Source of the DNA: Cladosporium sp. IMV 00045
Taxonomy: Eukaryota > Ascomycota > Dothideomycetes > Cladosporiales > Cladosporiaceae
NCBI GenBank assembly: GCA_001931905.2
Contig: MSJI02000626.1
Span: 1-64,000 of the forward strand
Length of the DNA: 64,000 nt
Reading direction: 5' to 3'
The position numbers and the translations under genes were made by a program. The notes beneath the pieces were generated by a model, which was given only the letters and a program-made list of their open reading frames with translations, did not search any database and was not told the DNA's origin. This document shows, piece after piece, positions 52,807 to 64,000 of this stretch. Positions within the stretch are counted from its first letter, which is position 1; every line of letters starts with the position of its first letter.

Positions 52807-54563
52807 TGAGGTGAACTGATTGTCCACCAATGGTTGGATGACGCTGAGCGGGATGCAACATTTATATCCTCTACAATTTCAGCCAAGACGAAATGAATTC
52901 CTATGAATGCTAAAAGGGCAAAAGCACTCCAACACTTTACAAGTCACAAGGATACTGCGGATGTTTGAAGCTAGTTACCTAGAGCACCTAGGAACATCAT
53001 CGGCGATACGCTACATGCTGAGGTCCTGTTTGTAGTCTTCGAAACATTATTGGATATTGTAGACGAACGCGATGACTGTTAGAGGGTTAGGGTTGGGGTA
53101 GTGCTTACTGACTGAACATGTAGATGGGGTGCGACACACCTTTTTTCTGATAGTGGTGGTATTTCTATGAGCTTCTCGTGTATCTAGATGTAATCGTGAT
53201 TGGACTCTACGATGATTGGCGGAGCTCGTATGGGTGTGGTCTATTGTTTATCGGAGGGCTTGAGATAAAGTTAAACGATCCAAATTCACATGTGCAGACA
53301 ACGACGAAAGACCCATGGGAGCAACTGAAACAATTATTTCGACGAAGAATGAGAATACAAATGAGCCCAATTAAATCGATTGAATCCACTGATCGAATAA
53401 CTCGCGACAAAGCTTCACAATTTGTCCTGATTCCTTGCTTGCAAATGCAGATGGAAAAAACGATAAACGAATAGCAAGAGAAGCAGAAGATCCATGCAAG
53501 TCGAATCTACACAATGCAATGAATATATGAATGCAATTGCAGCCAGAGACTAGAAGACCTTGCGGCAAGCAGATTGATAGGAGTTTTGTCCGGCTAAGAG
53601 TTGCCTTTCCCTCCAGGAAGGAGGTCGAGACGTACGACAGGAACTGCACTGCAAGTGTCAAATTGCGCAGATCAAGCGACTGACAAGACCAGCCGAACCG
53701 AGCCCTAACGCTTCTTAGCTACGTGTAAAGACAACAACAAGTACTCTCCGAACCCACATGCCGTTCTTGCCACTCTCGTCGGAGGTCGGAATGTATCCAC
53801 AGCTCCGCGTAGCGTATGTATCCAGATCCTTCGTTCTCTATTCGACCAATCACTTCTCCACGCCATTGACAGGAACTTCCCTAGACTTTGCCTTACCTAC
53901 GTAGAAGGTCACGATGTCTTATCCCGTAGAATCCACATACGAGTATACTCAAGACGTTGTGAGCCACTTCTTCGAACCAATCGACAAGTTGATTTTCCGA
54001 CGTGTCACGCTAAATACCGTCAGTACCATCATTGCCCTGATCTTTGACTTCCATCGCTTGTTAAGAGGAGCGGAATATGCGATCCTTCAATGGAGTAAAC
54101 TGCAGTAGAACGAAGCTTTTCGCAATGGAATCTGCTCGAGACGGGATGCACCTCAAATCACATCGATCATTATGCGCTTTTGGACAAGCGAATCTTTACA
54201 ACAACAATTACGTTCCATCCTTCCCGTGTGTTCCTTCGCGTATAACGCTTGATGCAACAACATCCACTTAGTGAGGAGTCCAGATTAATTGGAAGATAGA
54301 TATTGGATGAGCTTCTTTCTGTAGGATCAACTCCGCTCTTCGGATGCTCCGAAGGAGATCATGAGACCTTTCTCTCAATGACGCTCGTGTCAATGGGAGA
54401 GTTGTCGTGAAATCATCCCAAGTCTCCAGTCGTCCGAGGCGATGGTATAAAGGGGGCCCTCGCAACCTGCCCGAACATGGCCAGACAACTCTCCTGAACA
54501 TCTCGTTAACAGCACATTTTCTCGAACAACACCCGAAACCATCAACTTCCTCTTGTCGAAAAC
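52807..54563. other. Intergenic, no supported gene
   Basis: Contains a telomere-like box (GGGTTAGGGTTGGGGTA, about 53085-53101), some 280 bp from the tRNA-Asp gene. A 64-codon frame at 53914-54108 with an ATG is the only candidate, without further support. TATAAAG at about 54446 lies about 118 bp upstream of the next gene and is a likely TATA element. Confidence 0.5.
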
Positions 54564-55079
54564 ATGCAGATCAAGACTGCCCTCCTCTTCTCTACCCTGA
54601 GCCTTCTGAAGCTCGCAGTACGTCCAGCTCTTTACCTCTGACCAGAGCAACCCACTCACCATATCATATAGACCTGTGATCTCCCACCAGGCCTGATCCG
54701 CATTTACTACTACCAAGCAGTCGGCGGAAGTTTGACCTCCGAAGCCATCCTGAAATACTTCCCGGACCAACACGAATTCACCGACGACGAGCTCAACGGG
54801 CAAGGAACGAGCTGCGAAATCGACGGCAACGGCGCCCAGTACGAGCCCGAACAAGACTCCTGCGACTTGGAGGGCGTCACGTTCACGGACATCCACGCCA
54901 ACGCGGGAGGAGACCGTGGCTGCAACGAGGTGCCCTGCTACAGAAACGCGGGATTCACGCTTCCCGACGGGACTGTTATCGATGCCGCGGATGACAACCG
55001 TTGCTTCGAATACAACGTCTGCGACGTGGGCTCTCTCGGTGGTTCCAAGATGTGCGGTTTCCAATGCATCTTTGAATGA
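54564..55079 (+). CDS. Secreted cysteine-containing protein (candidate effector)
   Basis: Two exons (54564-54617, 54672-55079; intron 54618-54671) give 153 aa. Exon 1 encodes just the signal peptide MQIKTALLFSTLSLLKLA, with the intron at the cleavage site; the mature protein would begin TCDLPPG. It has nine cysteines, mostly in the C-terminal half (SCEID, SCDLE, GCNEVPC, RCFEYNVC, MCGFQC), and is acidic (many Asp/Glu). No named family was recognised and it is not related to the 10-Cys pair at 23-24 kb. Isolation between two gene-poor intervals of 1.8 and 2.0 kb fits the pattern of effector genes in many plant-associated fungi. The odd number of Cys could mean one free thiol or a dimer. Confidence 0.8.
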
Positions 55080-57117
55080 GGATGATGCATGTCGAGTATT
55101 CAAAATCGGGAATGAGAAACTTTGGGGTGAATTGTGGTGAAATGGGCCGGGTGTTGCAGCGAAAATGTTTATGAGACGCTCGTTCTCGTAGCCAATAGCC
55201 TCTGTATCCCAGTCAAAGATTGTTCAACACAATGTAGGTAATTCTTTCTTGCTGCCCTCTCACCATGCATGAAGGCGAAATCTGCTCGAACGGCGTCGGC
55301 GGGTTTCTGATGCGTACCAGTGTAGTGGAAGTAGTGTTTGCAAAGACTTCCAGGATGTCATGAAGCAGCCAAATGGCAATCCTTTTGTGGCGTTTTCCCA
55401 TGTTAGACATACCATTCTGAAGACTACATTTTCTGCGACCAAGCTGTTGGACATCTTCCCCACGAATCGATGTTCAACAGCATCTTCTTTTGACAGCTAT
55501 TAATTTCTGGATACCAGAGGGACGCCGGCGGCTGGCTCGCCAAATGAGGTATTGAAGTGCACGAAGCGAACAGCTCACCGGCTGCTCGCTATGTCATCTC
55601 TTGGGACGATGGGACGATGGAATGTAGTACTTCCAGGGCGTGAAGCAAATAGCATGTCGGCTGCTGGCTAAGACGGGTGTGAGCACCTAGTTGTCACGGG
55701 ATGAGATGATGGAGTATGGTCCCAACACCGCAAAGAAGGACCGACTGCATCCTATCTTAACGGGCGACATCTAACCACGCCAAGAGAGCGATCGGCCTGA
55801 CGAGTTGAGTAAGACGAGCGAGAGTGCCATGGCGCGCCTATCAGAAAATACGCATGCAGATTGCGCCGCATCTCTCACATGGTCGATGATGTCGATCTCC
55901 CCGATCACAAAGCGCAAAGAATCTGTGGGAACGCCCTTCCCGAGGCTTATTTACGCGATATAAGCCGCCGAGAACACGGTCCATCTCCACTCTCTCGAGC
56001 ACCGTCATTCCCCAAACCCCGTGGTGACTCCACAAGTGAAGCAATGGAGCGAATGGAGGTGAGACTAGTTCCTGCGATTTCGGGCCTTGCCAAAACGGGG
56101 AATCCGGACAGCGCTCGCGGTATTTGCCTTTTCAGTTTCGCGAGTTGGTGAGGTTTCCACGGATGAGGCGGCTTTATGGTTACATGTATTGCTAAAAAAT
56201 ATGAGCAAGTTGATGAATTGGGACTCACAAGGCTGCTTTATACTTCGTGAAATGGTTGTGGACGTATCTCGAAAAGAAGTGCGTTGCGAAGTTGCTATGG
56301 TCAATTCTCGAACCCGGAGGTGGCCGATTGTGGGTGAAGTCGGGTCTAGCGCACGTTTGCGTATGTCCTGACGTGCTGTGTGTCGAGGATGAGAGGCGGC
56401 TAAGCCGTTCGCTGAGCTTTCTCTAGGCAGGCATGGCAGGCTTGTGAAGGCGACAAGTGAGCTTGGCCGGTCAAGAGATTCGCTTGGACGTTCTTGACCA
56501 TGAACATGTTTCTGATCAAACCTCACTTCGAATGGAAACTCCATGTCTGAACTTCACAGCGACACATGCTTTTGTGCCTGCCAAACCTCTAACATAGAGA
56601 CTCCATTCAGCCCGCAGAGCCGCATGGACAAGCCACTCACACATGCCGCTCATCCCGCCGGTTACGTATATTGCCGCCGACCTGACTACCCCATTGAGGG
56701 AAACCGACGCCAGCCCTGGACGTCACTCGGTCTAAACCCTAGGAATCTGCAAGTTCGGCTTCTCAAGACTCTGGAGAGGCTGGAGTATGACATCTGAATG
56801 GGCGACTTCCCACCTCCACCGCGGATAGAGTGGGTATCCACCCCATCCTCCGGACGCTTCGGGGGGTGATGTCTCATCGGCCAAGACATGAACACTACTG
56901 ATGTTGCATGCCTCGTTGCCACATGGTCGTGGGGAGCCCATGGAGGGAGAGTTTGGGCCGGTCCACGGACGGTGCATGTCGTGTTGATACTGCCCTTTAT
57001 ATGACCGTCGCCGTTTCCCCCACATGCGTGTGTTTTCTTCTGATCTACAGACACGCGACTCTCGCTTTCAGATTTAGCAACATCTTCGGTCATTGACAAG
57101 ACTCAACGGCTGTTACG
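55080..57117. other. Large intergenic region, no supported gene
   Basis: Two kilobases without a gene I can support. Frames on the minus strand near 56065-56544 are open but lack signal peptide, domain or introns. TTTATATG near 56997 may be the TATA element of the following sugar transporter. Confidence 0.5.
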
Positions 57118-59074
57118 ATGTTGGGTATCAAGAAGTACTACGGCCTGCGAGGCAACAGCCTTAACTATGCTATCTCATTCATTGCCGGACTTGATTTCCT
57201 GTGAGTCCATATCTTCTATTGACGTCCCGTCGTGCCATACTGATACGTTCATTACAGGCTTTTCGGATACGATCAAGGTGTGACTGGTGGATTGCTAGAT
57301 CTTCCCAGTTTCGTCAAATATTTCCCTTCCATCGACACATTGCCAAATGCCAACTCGGATCTCTCTCCCTCCACCCGCTCAACATACCAGGGTATCGCGG
57401 TCGCATCATACAACCTGGGATGTTTCTGCGGCGCAGTCTTCACCATTTTCGTCGGCAATGCGCTTGGTCGCAAGCGTACTATCTTCATTGGCTCGATTAT
57501 CATGACAATTGGCGCGCTCCTACAGTGCACTTCTTACGACCTGCCCCAATGGATGTAAGTGAAAGGATAAACGAGCACAGACAGTTGTCAAATCATTTTG
57601 CTGATCCATTAACAGCGTCGGACGTCTCGTCACTGGATGGGGTAACGGCATGAACACCAGCACGGTACCCATGTGGCAATCCGAGACTGCCAAAGCTCAC
57701 CAGCGCGGTAAGCTTGTCATGATCGAGGGTATGTTGATCACTGCTGGTATCACCATCAGTTACTGGATCAACTATGGCTTGTAAGTATAATGATTCCCTG
57801 TAAATTCAATTCGATCAGCATACTGACCTATCTCCAGCGCCTGGATCGGTGAGAACGAAGTTGCCTGGCGTTTCCCGCTCGCTTTCCAAATTGTCTTCTG
57901 CCTGATCATCTTCGGAACTATCATGAACCTGCCCGAGAGCCCGCGTTGGCTCGTCATGCAGGGCAAGGAAGAGGAGGCTCTGGAAGTGCTGGAATACGTC
58001 AACGACATGTCTCGCGATGACCCCAACATTATCACCGAGTTCGACGACGTCAAGCAAACCGTCGTCGAGATGTCCAAGGGCTCCTACCGCAGCTTGTTCG
58101 AGATGAGCGACTACCGCGAATTCCACCGCGTCGTCCTCGCCTACGTCAATCAGATGTACCAGCAGATCTCTGGTGAGTCAAAAAACTTGGACAATTATGT
58201 TCTGCTCCGTACTAACAAGCTCTGATAGGTATCAACTTGATCACTTACTACGCTCCTACCCTCTACGCGGGTATTGGTCTTGGCTCAAATAACTATCCCA
58301 AACTCCTGGCTGCCTGCAACGGCACGGAGTACCTCATGGCTGCTTTCATCCCCATCTTTATCGTTGAGAAGGTTGGTCGTAGACCACTTATGCTCTTCGG
58401 CTCTGCCGGTATGGCAGTGTCCATGGCAGTCCTTGCCGTGTCCAACTACTTCGTGACACGCGACCCCGACAACATCAACACGAAGGCTGGTATCGCACAG
58501 GCGGTCTTCCTCTTCGTGTTCAACACCTTCTTCGCTATTGGCTGGTTGGGAATGACCTGGCTTTACCCTGCCGAAATTGTCCCTCTCAGAATTCGCGCTC
58601 CCACCAACGCCTTGTAAGTTCTCATGATAAAGCTGCCTTTTCTCATATGACATGGACTAACAGTATCGCAGGGCCACCTCAGCAAACTGGATCTTCAACT
58701 TCATGGTCGTCATGATCACCCCGGTCGCCTTCGAGAACATCAAATATAGGACCTACATCATCTTCGCCGTGATTAACGCCTTCATCTTCCCGACCGTTTA
58801 CTTCTTCTTCCCCGAGACCCGCTACCGCTCTCTGGAAGAGATGGACTTGATCTTCAAGAAGTCCACCAACATCTTCAACGTCGTTCCCATCTCCATCAAG
58901 GAGCCGTTCATGTACGACAAGCACGGAAACAAGAAGCAGGAATACCTCGAGGAGGGCATGGTTCGCAGGAACGGCTCTGTTGCGCAGCAAATCGCAGACA
59001 ATGAGAAGCGCGAGAAGACCGAGGGCAGGGACTCGAGTGGCGGCAACAGTGAAGAGAGGAAGGAAGTCTTGTAA
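57118..59074 (+). CDS. MFS sugar transporter (hexose/monosaccharide porter)
   Basis: Six exons (57118-57200, 57258-57554, 57616-57780, 57838-58172, 58229-58613, 58672-59074) give 555 aa with 12 transmembrane helices. Sugar-porter motifs are intact: LLFGYDQGVTGGLL in helix 1, VGNALGRKRTIFIG, VPMWQSETAKAHQRGKLV, NLPESPRWLVMQGKEEEALE, QQISGINLITYYAPTLY, VEKVGRRPLMLFG and FFPETRYRSLEEMDLIF. QQISGIN is part of the sugar-binding site. It would import hexoses or similar with protons at the plasma membrane. A second, different sugar porter follows 1 kb downstream on the same strand. Confidence 0.95.
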
Positions 59075-60124
59075 GAAGAGAAGGATGAGGTTTGATGTCC
59101 CTGCGGAGGTTGTGTTAAGCTCGTTGCTCCACAGACCCACCGTGGGAACAAAGCTTGCATCATGAACATAGACGAGAATATACCCCAAGTTCAACTGAAC
59201 GACATCATTACGAAATCTGCTAATAGCATCCTTTTCATTCTTGTTAATTGGAGCGGTGGAATCATGCTGCCCCAAAGAATCGCCACGCGAAATTCAGTAA
59301 TTACATCTTGAGATATCACAATGTTAAGACAAAATATTAATGTCTTCTTACCACTACTCCTCCAAGGACAGTCAAGCACTCCACCAACTCCTTCACCACA
59401 GCTTAAGACGACCAATCAAGGCATATAGCCCCCAAACAAGCCGCACCACGAACCTCTCGGAGGCACGCTGCCGAGGTCTCGTCCTTGGCCCGGCGCGAGC
59501 ACCGATTCCACAACGCACCCCGTATGGAGAAAGACTGGGGTCTGGGGAAGGTCGATCACCTTTCAGTGATTATTTAACTCGCGCGGCCGCGCCCATGCTA
59601 CCTTGGCAATCTGTTTTCTCCTCACCACGGCGACTTGGCGTCTGGGCTGTGGTGTCTTGGGAGTTGAAGATTCCAGTCGATATTCTTTGCTTGTCTTTTG
59701 CGAGCCGCTGTCGTTTGTCTGACTCGCCGTCAAACCCTAGGTCTCCATGTCACGGCCTCCCTCAATGCAAGTGCTGCGCGGAAGAGGCTCTCCGAATGCG
59801 TTGAGTGGGTGTTTGCTCGCCATGTTTGGTGTGCTTTTACGTGAAGTCTGGGATGTTTATGAACATTAGACTTTTCCACTTATCATAGGCCATGCTTTTT
59901 GACATGCCATGTGCAACAACTGCGGATCTCAGGTTTCCGGCGAGTCTCCGAGAAGGACTTGCGAAACGGTACTTGATTTCTTCTCAATTGCGACCTCAGG
60001 TCATATAATATTGGCTAGCCACTCTCTCGAATGATTCGCAGTCTCTCACCAACGGCGAGATAATATCTTGCAACAGAACACACTCGTTATACGCCATCAG
60101 CTACCGCAGTAGCGACCGACAATC
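59075..60124. other. Intergenic between two sugar porters
   Basis: 3' flank of the first porter and promoter of the second. A GCGCGGCCGCGC palindrome lies at about 59580-59591. No gene supported. Confidence 0.5.
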
Positions 60125-62288
60125 ATGGCAGGAGGATCGCTCTTCAAGAGCAAAGATGCGAAGGCAGATCCGAAGGAGATTTTCAACTTGAGGCTTCTCT
60201 TCTTGCTGTGCACGATAGCATGGGCTGGCATGTTCTATGGCTTTGATCAGGTTGGTAAAGTTGCTTGCAGGAGCTGATGACATGCGCTGACAAGTTTCGA
60301 AGGGAAACATCGGGTTCGTCTGAATAGTCCTGGAAGAAGTCATTCCATACTAATGCGATTCAGTGGTATCATGGAGCTACCTTCATTCGAGCGCTCATTC
60401 GGCCTTGAGAATGACACGCAAGAATCGATCGACAACAAGAAGGTATGAAAGTGTACGAGTGCAATTCGACAGAAGGCCTCATCTAATCCTCAATCAGGGT
60501 AACATTGCAGCCATGCTCGCGGCCGGAGGCTGCGTCGGTGCCATCCTGGCCGCGCCTTCGTCCGACTTCCTCGGCCGCAAGTGGTCGATGTTCACTTTCT
60601 GCGCCGTCTTCATCGTCGGCGGCATCATGCAAATGTTCCCCATCTACGAAGTCCTCCTCGGTGGCAGGTTCATCGGCGGACTTGGTGTTGGTGCATGCTC
60701 TATGCTGGCTCCTCAATTCCTCTCAGAGAACGCGCCGAAGAGCGTTCGTGGGTCTATGGTAGGTGTTCCTTCGTTTACCCAACAGGAATGCAGTTGCTGA
60801 CGTCTGACAAAGGTCTGCTCCTACAACCTATGCATCATCATCGCCCTCATGCTCGCTTTCTGGATCAACTATGGCGTCTCCCTCTGGGACGGGCCCAATA
60901 TCGCAAACAGAACCTCTCAATGGCAGACAGCCATGGCCATCCAGCTCATTCCCGCAGGATGCATGTGTATCATGATCCCGTTCCTGCTCGAGACGCCTCG
61001 ATACCTGATCCGCATCGGCAAGCGAGAACGTGGACTCAGCAACCTCTGCAAACTTCGAGGTCTGCCGGCCGATCACCCTTACATTCAGCTGGAGTATCAA
61101 GAGACTATTAGCCAGATCGAGGCCGAGCAAGAGATTCACGCTGGTAACAGCTACTGGCAGGTTATCAAGGATGTGTTCACGGATGCGAAGAATTTCCAGA
61201 GATTCTTCTTGGGTGAGTTGAACAAGTCACCATACTAAACGCCTCATAGCTAAGATAGATCAATGGCTAACGAGCGACAAATAGCCGTCATGCTCTTCCT
61301 CTTCCACAAATTGACCGGCACCGACAGCCTGAACGTAAGCCAATCCATAACCGCAACCACCCACCCAACCCCCCCCACTAACACCTCATCCAACCTAGTA
61401 CTTCGCCCCACGCATCTTCCAAATGATCGGCGTCGGCGACGGCGACAGCCTACTCACAACGGGCGTCTACGGCGTGGTGAAATTCGTGACCACAATCTTC
61501 TACGTCGGCTACCTGGTGGAGCACGTGGGCCGGCGGCTGCCCCTCATCGTCGGCGCGACCATCCAGGCCTCCTGCATGCTCTACCTGGCCATCTACGTCA
61601 AAGTGGCCGGCGTGTCGGAAGGCGGCGGCGCAGGAGGCAGCGTGCCCCCCGGCGGCATCGTGGGCGCCGTCGCGATTTATCTGTACGCTTTCGGCTGGTC
61701 GTTTGGGCATAGTGTTGCGTGCTATATCATCGCTGCTGAGATCTTCCCGGCGAGGATTGTGAGTTTTCGCTTTTGAAGTTGCTTTTTTGGCTCGAGAGAT
61801 GGGAAAGCTGACTCCAAGAACAACAGCGCTCCTTCTGCATGTCCTTCTGCTTCTTCACCAACTGGATCGTCAACTACGGCATCACGCGCGCCACGCCCAA
61901 CATGATCACCAACATGGGCTGGGGCGTCTTCCTGCTGTACGCGGTGCTGACGTACGCCGGCGTCGGCTTCGTCTGGCTCTGCATGCCCGAGACAAAGGTA
62001 CGTTGTCGCCCAACATCATCCTACCAAGCACACACCCTCCATCACCTTCAAGACAACCTGACTGACAAGCTCTCACCAAAACAGGGCCGCTCCATCGAAT
62101 CCATGGACGACCTCTTCAAGCACCCGCTCTGGATGATGTGGAAGTACGCCTATCCGAAGGAAGAGGACAAGGTGCGGCGCGACGTGCAGCAGACCATGTA
62201 TGATCAGGAGAAAAAGGCGGCGGAGCTGGAAGACGACGACGTGGAGAGGAAGATGCCGGAGGTGGAGACGGCGGAGAGGGTTAGGTGA
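60125..62288 (+). CDS. MFS sugar/quinate-type transporter
   Basis: Nine exons (60125-60250, 60303-60313, 60364-60442, 60498-60758, 60813-61212, 61285-61334, 61399-61758, 61827-61997, 62085-62288) give 553 aa. Exon 2 is a micro-exon of 11 nt that supplies GNI and part of the next Gly codon within helix 1 (FYGFDQGNIGGIMELPSF). Other porter motifs: SSDFLGRKWSMFTF, APQFLSENAPKSVRGSM, LLETPRYLIRIGKRERGL, HKLTGTDSLNYFAPRIFQM, EHVGRRLPLIVGA and MPETKGRSIESMDDLF. The PETKGRSIEEMD-like ending and LSENAPKSVRGSM are usual in quinate/monosaccharide porters. Substrate is unknown. Intron positions differ from the neighbouring porter, so this is not a recent tandem copy. A Gly/Pro-rich loop (SEGGGAGGSVPPGG) is an insertion between helices. 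Confidence 0.92.
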
Positions 62289-62913
62289 TGAGATGGCTTG
62301 TGTGGATTTGGTGAGATGGTGTTTTTGGGAGGGAAAGATGAATGAGAAGATAGAGGGCGTAGAAAGAGGGGGTTGGACATGATTTATGTTTATTTTTTGA
62401 CGAAAGATTAAATTAAGAATGAAAGGAAAATCATTCAAAGCCACTTGAGTACCGAAGACTGAAACTCCATCTTAACACGAAATCAAAAAGCATGATTTAG
62501 TACTCAGGCAAAAGCGCCCTTACATCTCTTCTGTTATGTTCTCGCTCTGTTCTGTTCTGTTCTGTTTCTGTAACAATATATCCATCGCCTCGCCGTAACA
62601 ACAAACAGTCTTGCCGCTCCCGACTCGTATCCATCCTTCTCTCAAAAAAGCTACAATGCAGCCCTGGCATTCTATCCAACAAAGGGGAATACCGGTATAT
62701 CCATTCTTCCCTCCGAAACGCCGTGCCTCTGAAGCTATAATGATGAACGTTTGAACAAAGGAAAAGAAGAGAAATCAAGATTGCGCGAGAGCTCAAAAGC
62801 TTGCGGGTCGTAGGAGAAACACTGTCCCTTGTGTCATGTCAATGAGACGTATCGTGTGAACTCCGAGGGATAGAAACAAAAAAGAAAAAGAAAACAATAG
62901 TCAAGTAACACGA
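62289..62913. other. Intergenic between convergent genes, with TGTTC microsatellite
   Basis: Shared 3' region of the second sugar porter and the patatin-like lipase. A short TGTTC repeat (about 62546-62566) is the only notable feature. Confidence 0.5.
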
Positions 62914-64000
62914 TCACTGCCTCCCCGGCGGCTTCAGCCCCTTCAACCCCGTACTCGTACTCCTCTTCCCCCTCCTCCCCAGCAGGGACGAGCACCTCTC
63001 ACGTCCCGGCTCCTCATCGCCCGCCACCACAGAGTGCTCAGGCGACTTGGCGCCGGGCAAGCGCATGATGGGCAAATTCTTCATGCCGTGGAAGAGGCGC
63101 TTGTAGCGCAGCTCCGGGCTGCTGGGGGGTTTGGCCGGGTCTTGCGCGGACGGAGCACTCGCGGTGGAAGCGGCGGGGGAGGAGGGCGTCATTGCCAGGT
63201 TCGCGGAGTGTGTAAGGACGGGCGAGCTGGGGCGCGGGGAGGGGGAGAAGTTGAAGGCTTTGGAGGCGATGGAGGGCGTGGCGGGTTGGGAGGCGGAGCC
63301 GTAGGGCCAGTTTGGCGTGGGCCAGTGGGGGCGTTTGGTGGGGCGTCTGGGGAGGGTTGAGGAGTCGTCTTCGGACTCGTCGGTGTCTGATAGGGGTGGC
63401 GAGGAGGATGTGAGGCCTGGGAGGAGAGAGGGGGAGCCGGAGAGGGTGCCGTCTTCGGAGGAGCTGCGGCTGCGGTTGGGGGCAATGGAGGGTGGGTAGG
63501 AGCTCAGAGGCTTGGTGACTGGGATGAACATGCTGGCAGTGGCGCGGTGGGATGCACCGGTCCGTCGACCGCGCATTTTCTCAGCAGTAGATTGTTGGCG
63601 TATGCGGCTGAGGCGCAAGTCGACTTGAGAGTCGCTGAAGACCACCCGTTCACGAGCATCTCGTACGGACTGGTCGATGGAACGCTCAACAGCGGTACGC
63701 CGTTTGATGCGGTCCAGCTCTGGCCAGGTGGCTCTTTCGCCTTTGTGCATCGCTTCCGCCATGAACTCGGGTGTGGGATTTGTCAAGACTTCGAGACCGA
63801 AAGAGGTTTCAGGAAGAATTGTAATATCGCCAGTGTAAGTCTGCTCAAGCATGGAACTGCCCATATGCACGAGCTTGCGTATTGCAGGGACGGGTACCTC
63901 ACCGAGCTGGTGCAGGCGAGTGACGACCTCTGTGCGCGCCAGCTCCGTCAAAGTATCCATCCAGCTTCTCTCCGAAGGATGGACGTCGGCGGTGGATTGG
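62914..64000 (-). CDS. Patatin-like triacylglycerol lipase (Tgl4/Tgl5-like), C-terminal part
   Basis: The frame is open from the right window edge to the TAG/TGA region at 62914, about 362 codons, so the start and catalytic patatin domain lie outside. The retained part has the conserved tail of fungal patatin/DUF3336 lipases: MLEQTYTGDITILPE, VLTNPTPEFMAEAMHKGERA and TWPELDRIKRRTAVERSID, then SDSQVDLRLSRI. The remaining 230 residues are a Ser/Pro-rich disordered tail with many SP sites, ending in basic GRRGKRSTSTGLKG. Enzymes of this group hydrolyse storage fat on lipid droplets. The catalytic GXSXG cannot be checked here. Confidence 0.85.
   Translation of the reverse strand, partial: QSTADVHPSERSWMDTLTELARTEVVTRLHQLGEVPVPAIRKLVHMGSSMLEQTYTGDITILPETSFGLEVLTNPTPEFMAEAMHKGERATWPELDRIKRRTAVERSIDQSVRDARERVVFSDSQVDLRLSRIRQQSTAEKMRGRRTGASHRATASMFIPVTKPLSSYPPSIAPNRSRSSSEDGTLSGSPSLLPGLTSSSPPLSDTDESEDDSSTLPRRPTKRPHWPTPNWPYGSASQPATPSIASKAFNFSPSPRPSSPVLTHSANLAMTPSSPAASTASAPSAQDPAKPPSSPELRYKRLFHGMKNLPIMRLPGAKSPEHSVVAGDEEPGRERCSSLLGRRGKRSTSTGLKGLKPPGRQ

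Noticed and set aside
53914..54108. 64-codon frame beginning with an ATG
   Set aside because: Too short, no signal peptide, intron or family evidence; kept only as a remark in the intergenic entry.
56065..56544. 159-codon minus-strand frame in the 2-kb gap
   Set aside because: Low-complexity Ser/Thr/Arg composition without domain or conserved motif; likely chance.
1..64000. Intact transposon, CRISPR array or viral insert
   Set aside because: No transposase, reverse transcriptase, integrase, long terminal repeats, spaced direct repeats or viral genes were seen anywhere in the window.

Overview
The window is nuclear DNA of a filamentous ascomycete (Pezizomycotina). Genes are interrupted by short spliceosomal introns of about 47-77 nt with GTNNGT-type donors and CTAAC/CTGAC branch sites. 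Two tRNA genes carry introns next to the anticodon. The gene families (sphingolipid C9-methyltransferase, siderophore transporter, EF-hand NADPH oxidase, peroxisomal Lon, SAT4-type membrane protein, small secreted cysteine-rich proteins) are typical of that group. A Dothideomycete plant associate would fit, but the sequence alone does not fix genus or species.

Layout. 1.5-12.2 kb: vacuolar iron/manganese transporter, secreted acid phosphatase, membrane-anchored multicopper oxidase, peroxiredoxin with a long Ser-rich tail, DHA2/Vba-type transporter, conserved unknown protein. 12.4-21.2 kb: tRNA-Met, ACS-family transporter, Mediator subunit 9, cofactor-independent phosphoglycerate mutase with a 5'UTR intron, 663-aa unknown membrane protein. 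21.3-26.5 kb is an accessory pocket: two small unknown proteins, a divergent pair of paralogous 10-cysteine secreted proteins, a possible coding fragment and a short-chain dehydrogenase pseudogene. 27-40 kb: P450, second ACS transporter, divergent M19 dipeptidase, NADPH oxidase, glyoxalase-fold protein, aminotransferase and SAT4-type membrane protein. 41.7-51.6 kb: secreted carboxylesterase, sphingolipid C9-methyltransferase, siderophore transporter with two perfect inverted iron-GATA sites in its promoter, peroxisomal Lon. 52.7-64 kb: tRNA-Asp, a third secreted cysteine-rich protein, two sugar transporters in tandem and the 3' part of a patatin-like lipase that runs off the right edge.

How the parts may work together. 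Iron handling recurs: vacuolar storage, siderophore uptake and a possible oxidase. Redox enzymes (NADPH oxidase, peroxiredoxin, P450) and three candidate effectors suggest host or environment interaction. The P450/transporter/dipeptidase/aminotransferase neighbourhood resembles the tailoring part of a peptide metabolite cluster, but no backbone synthase lies in the window. Exon boundaries were worked out by eye from splice sites and checked for an intact frame; no RNA evidence or database search was available.
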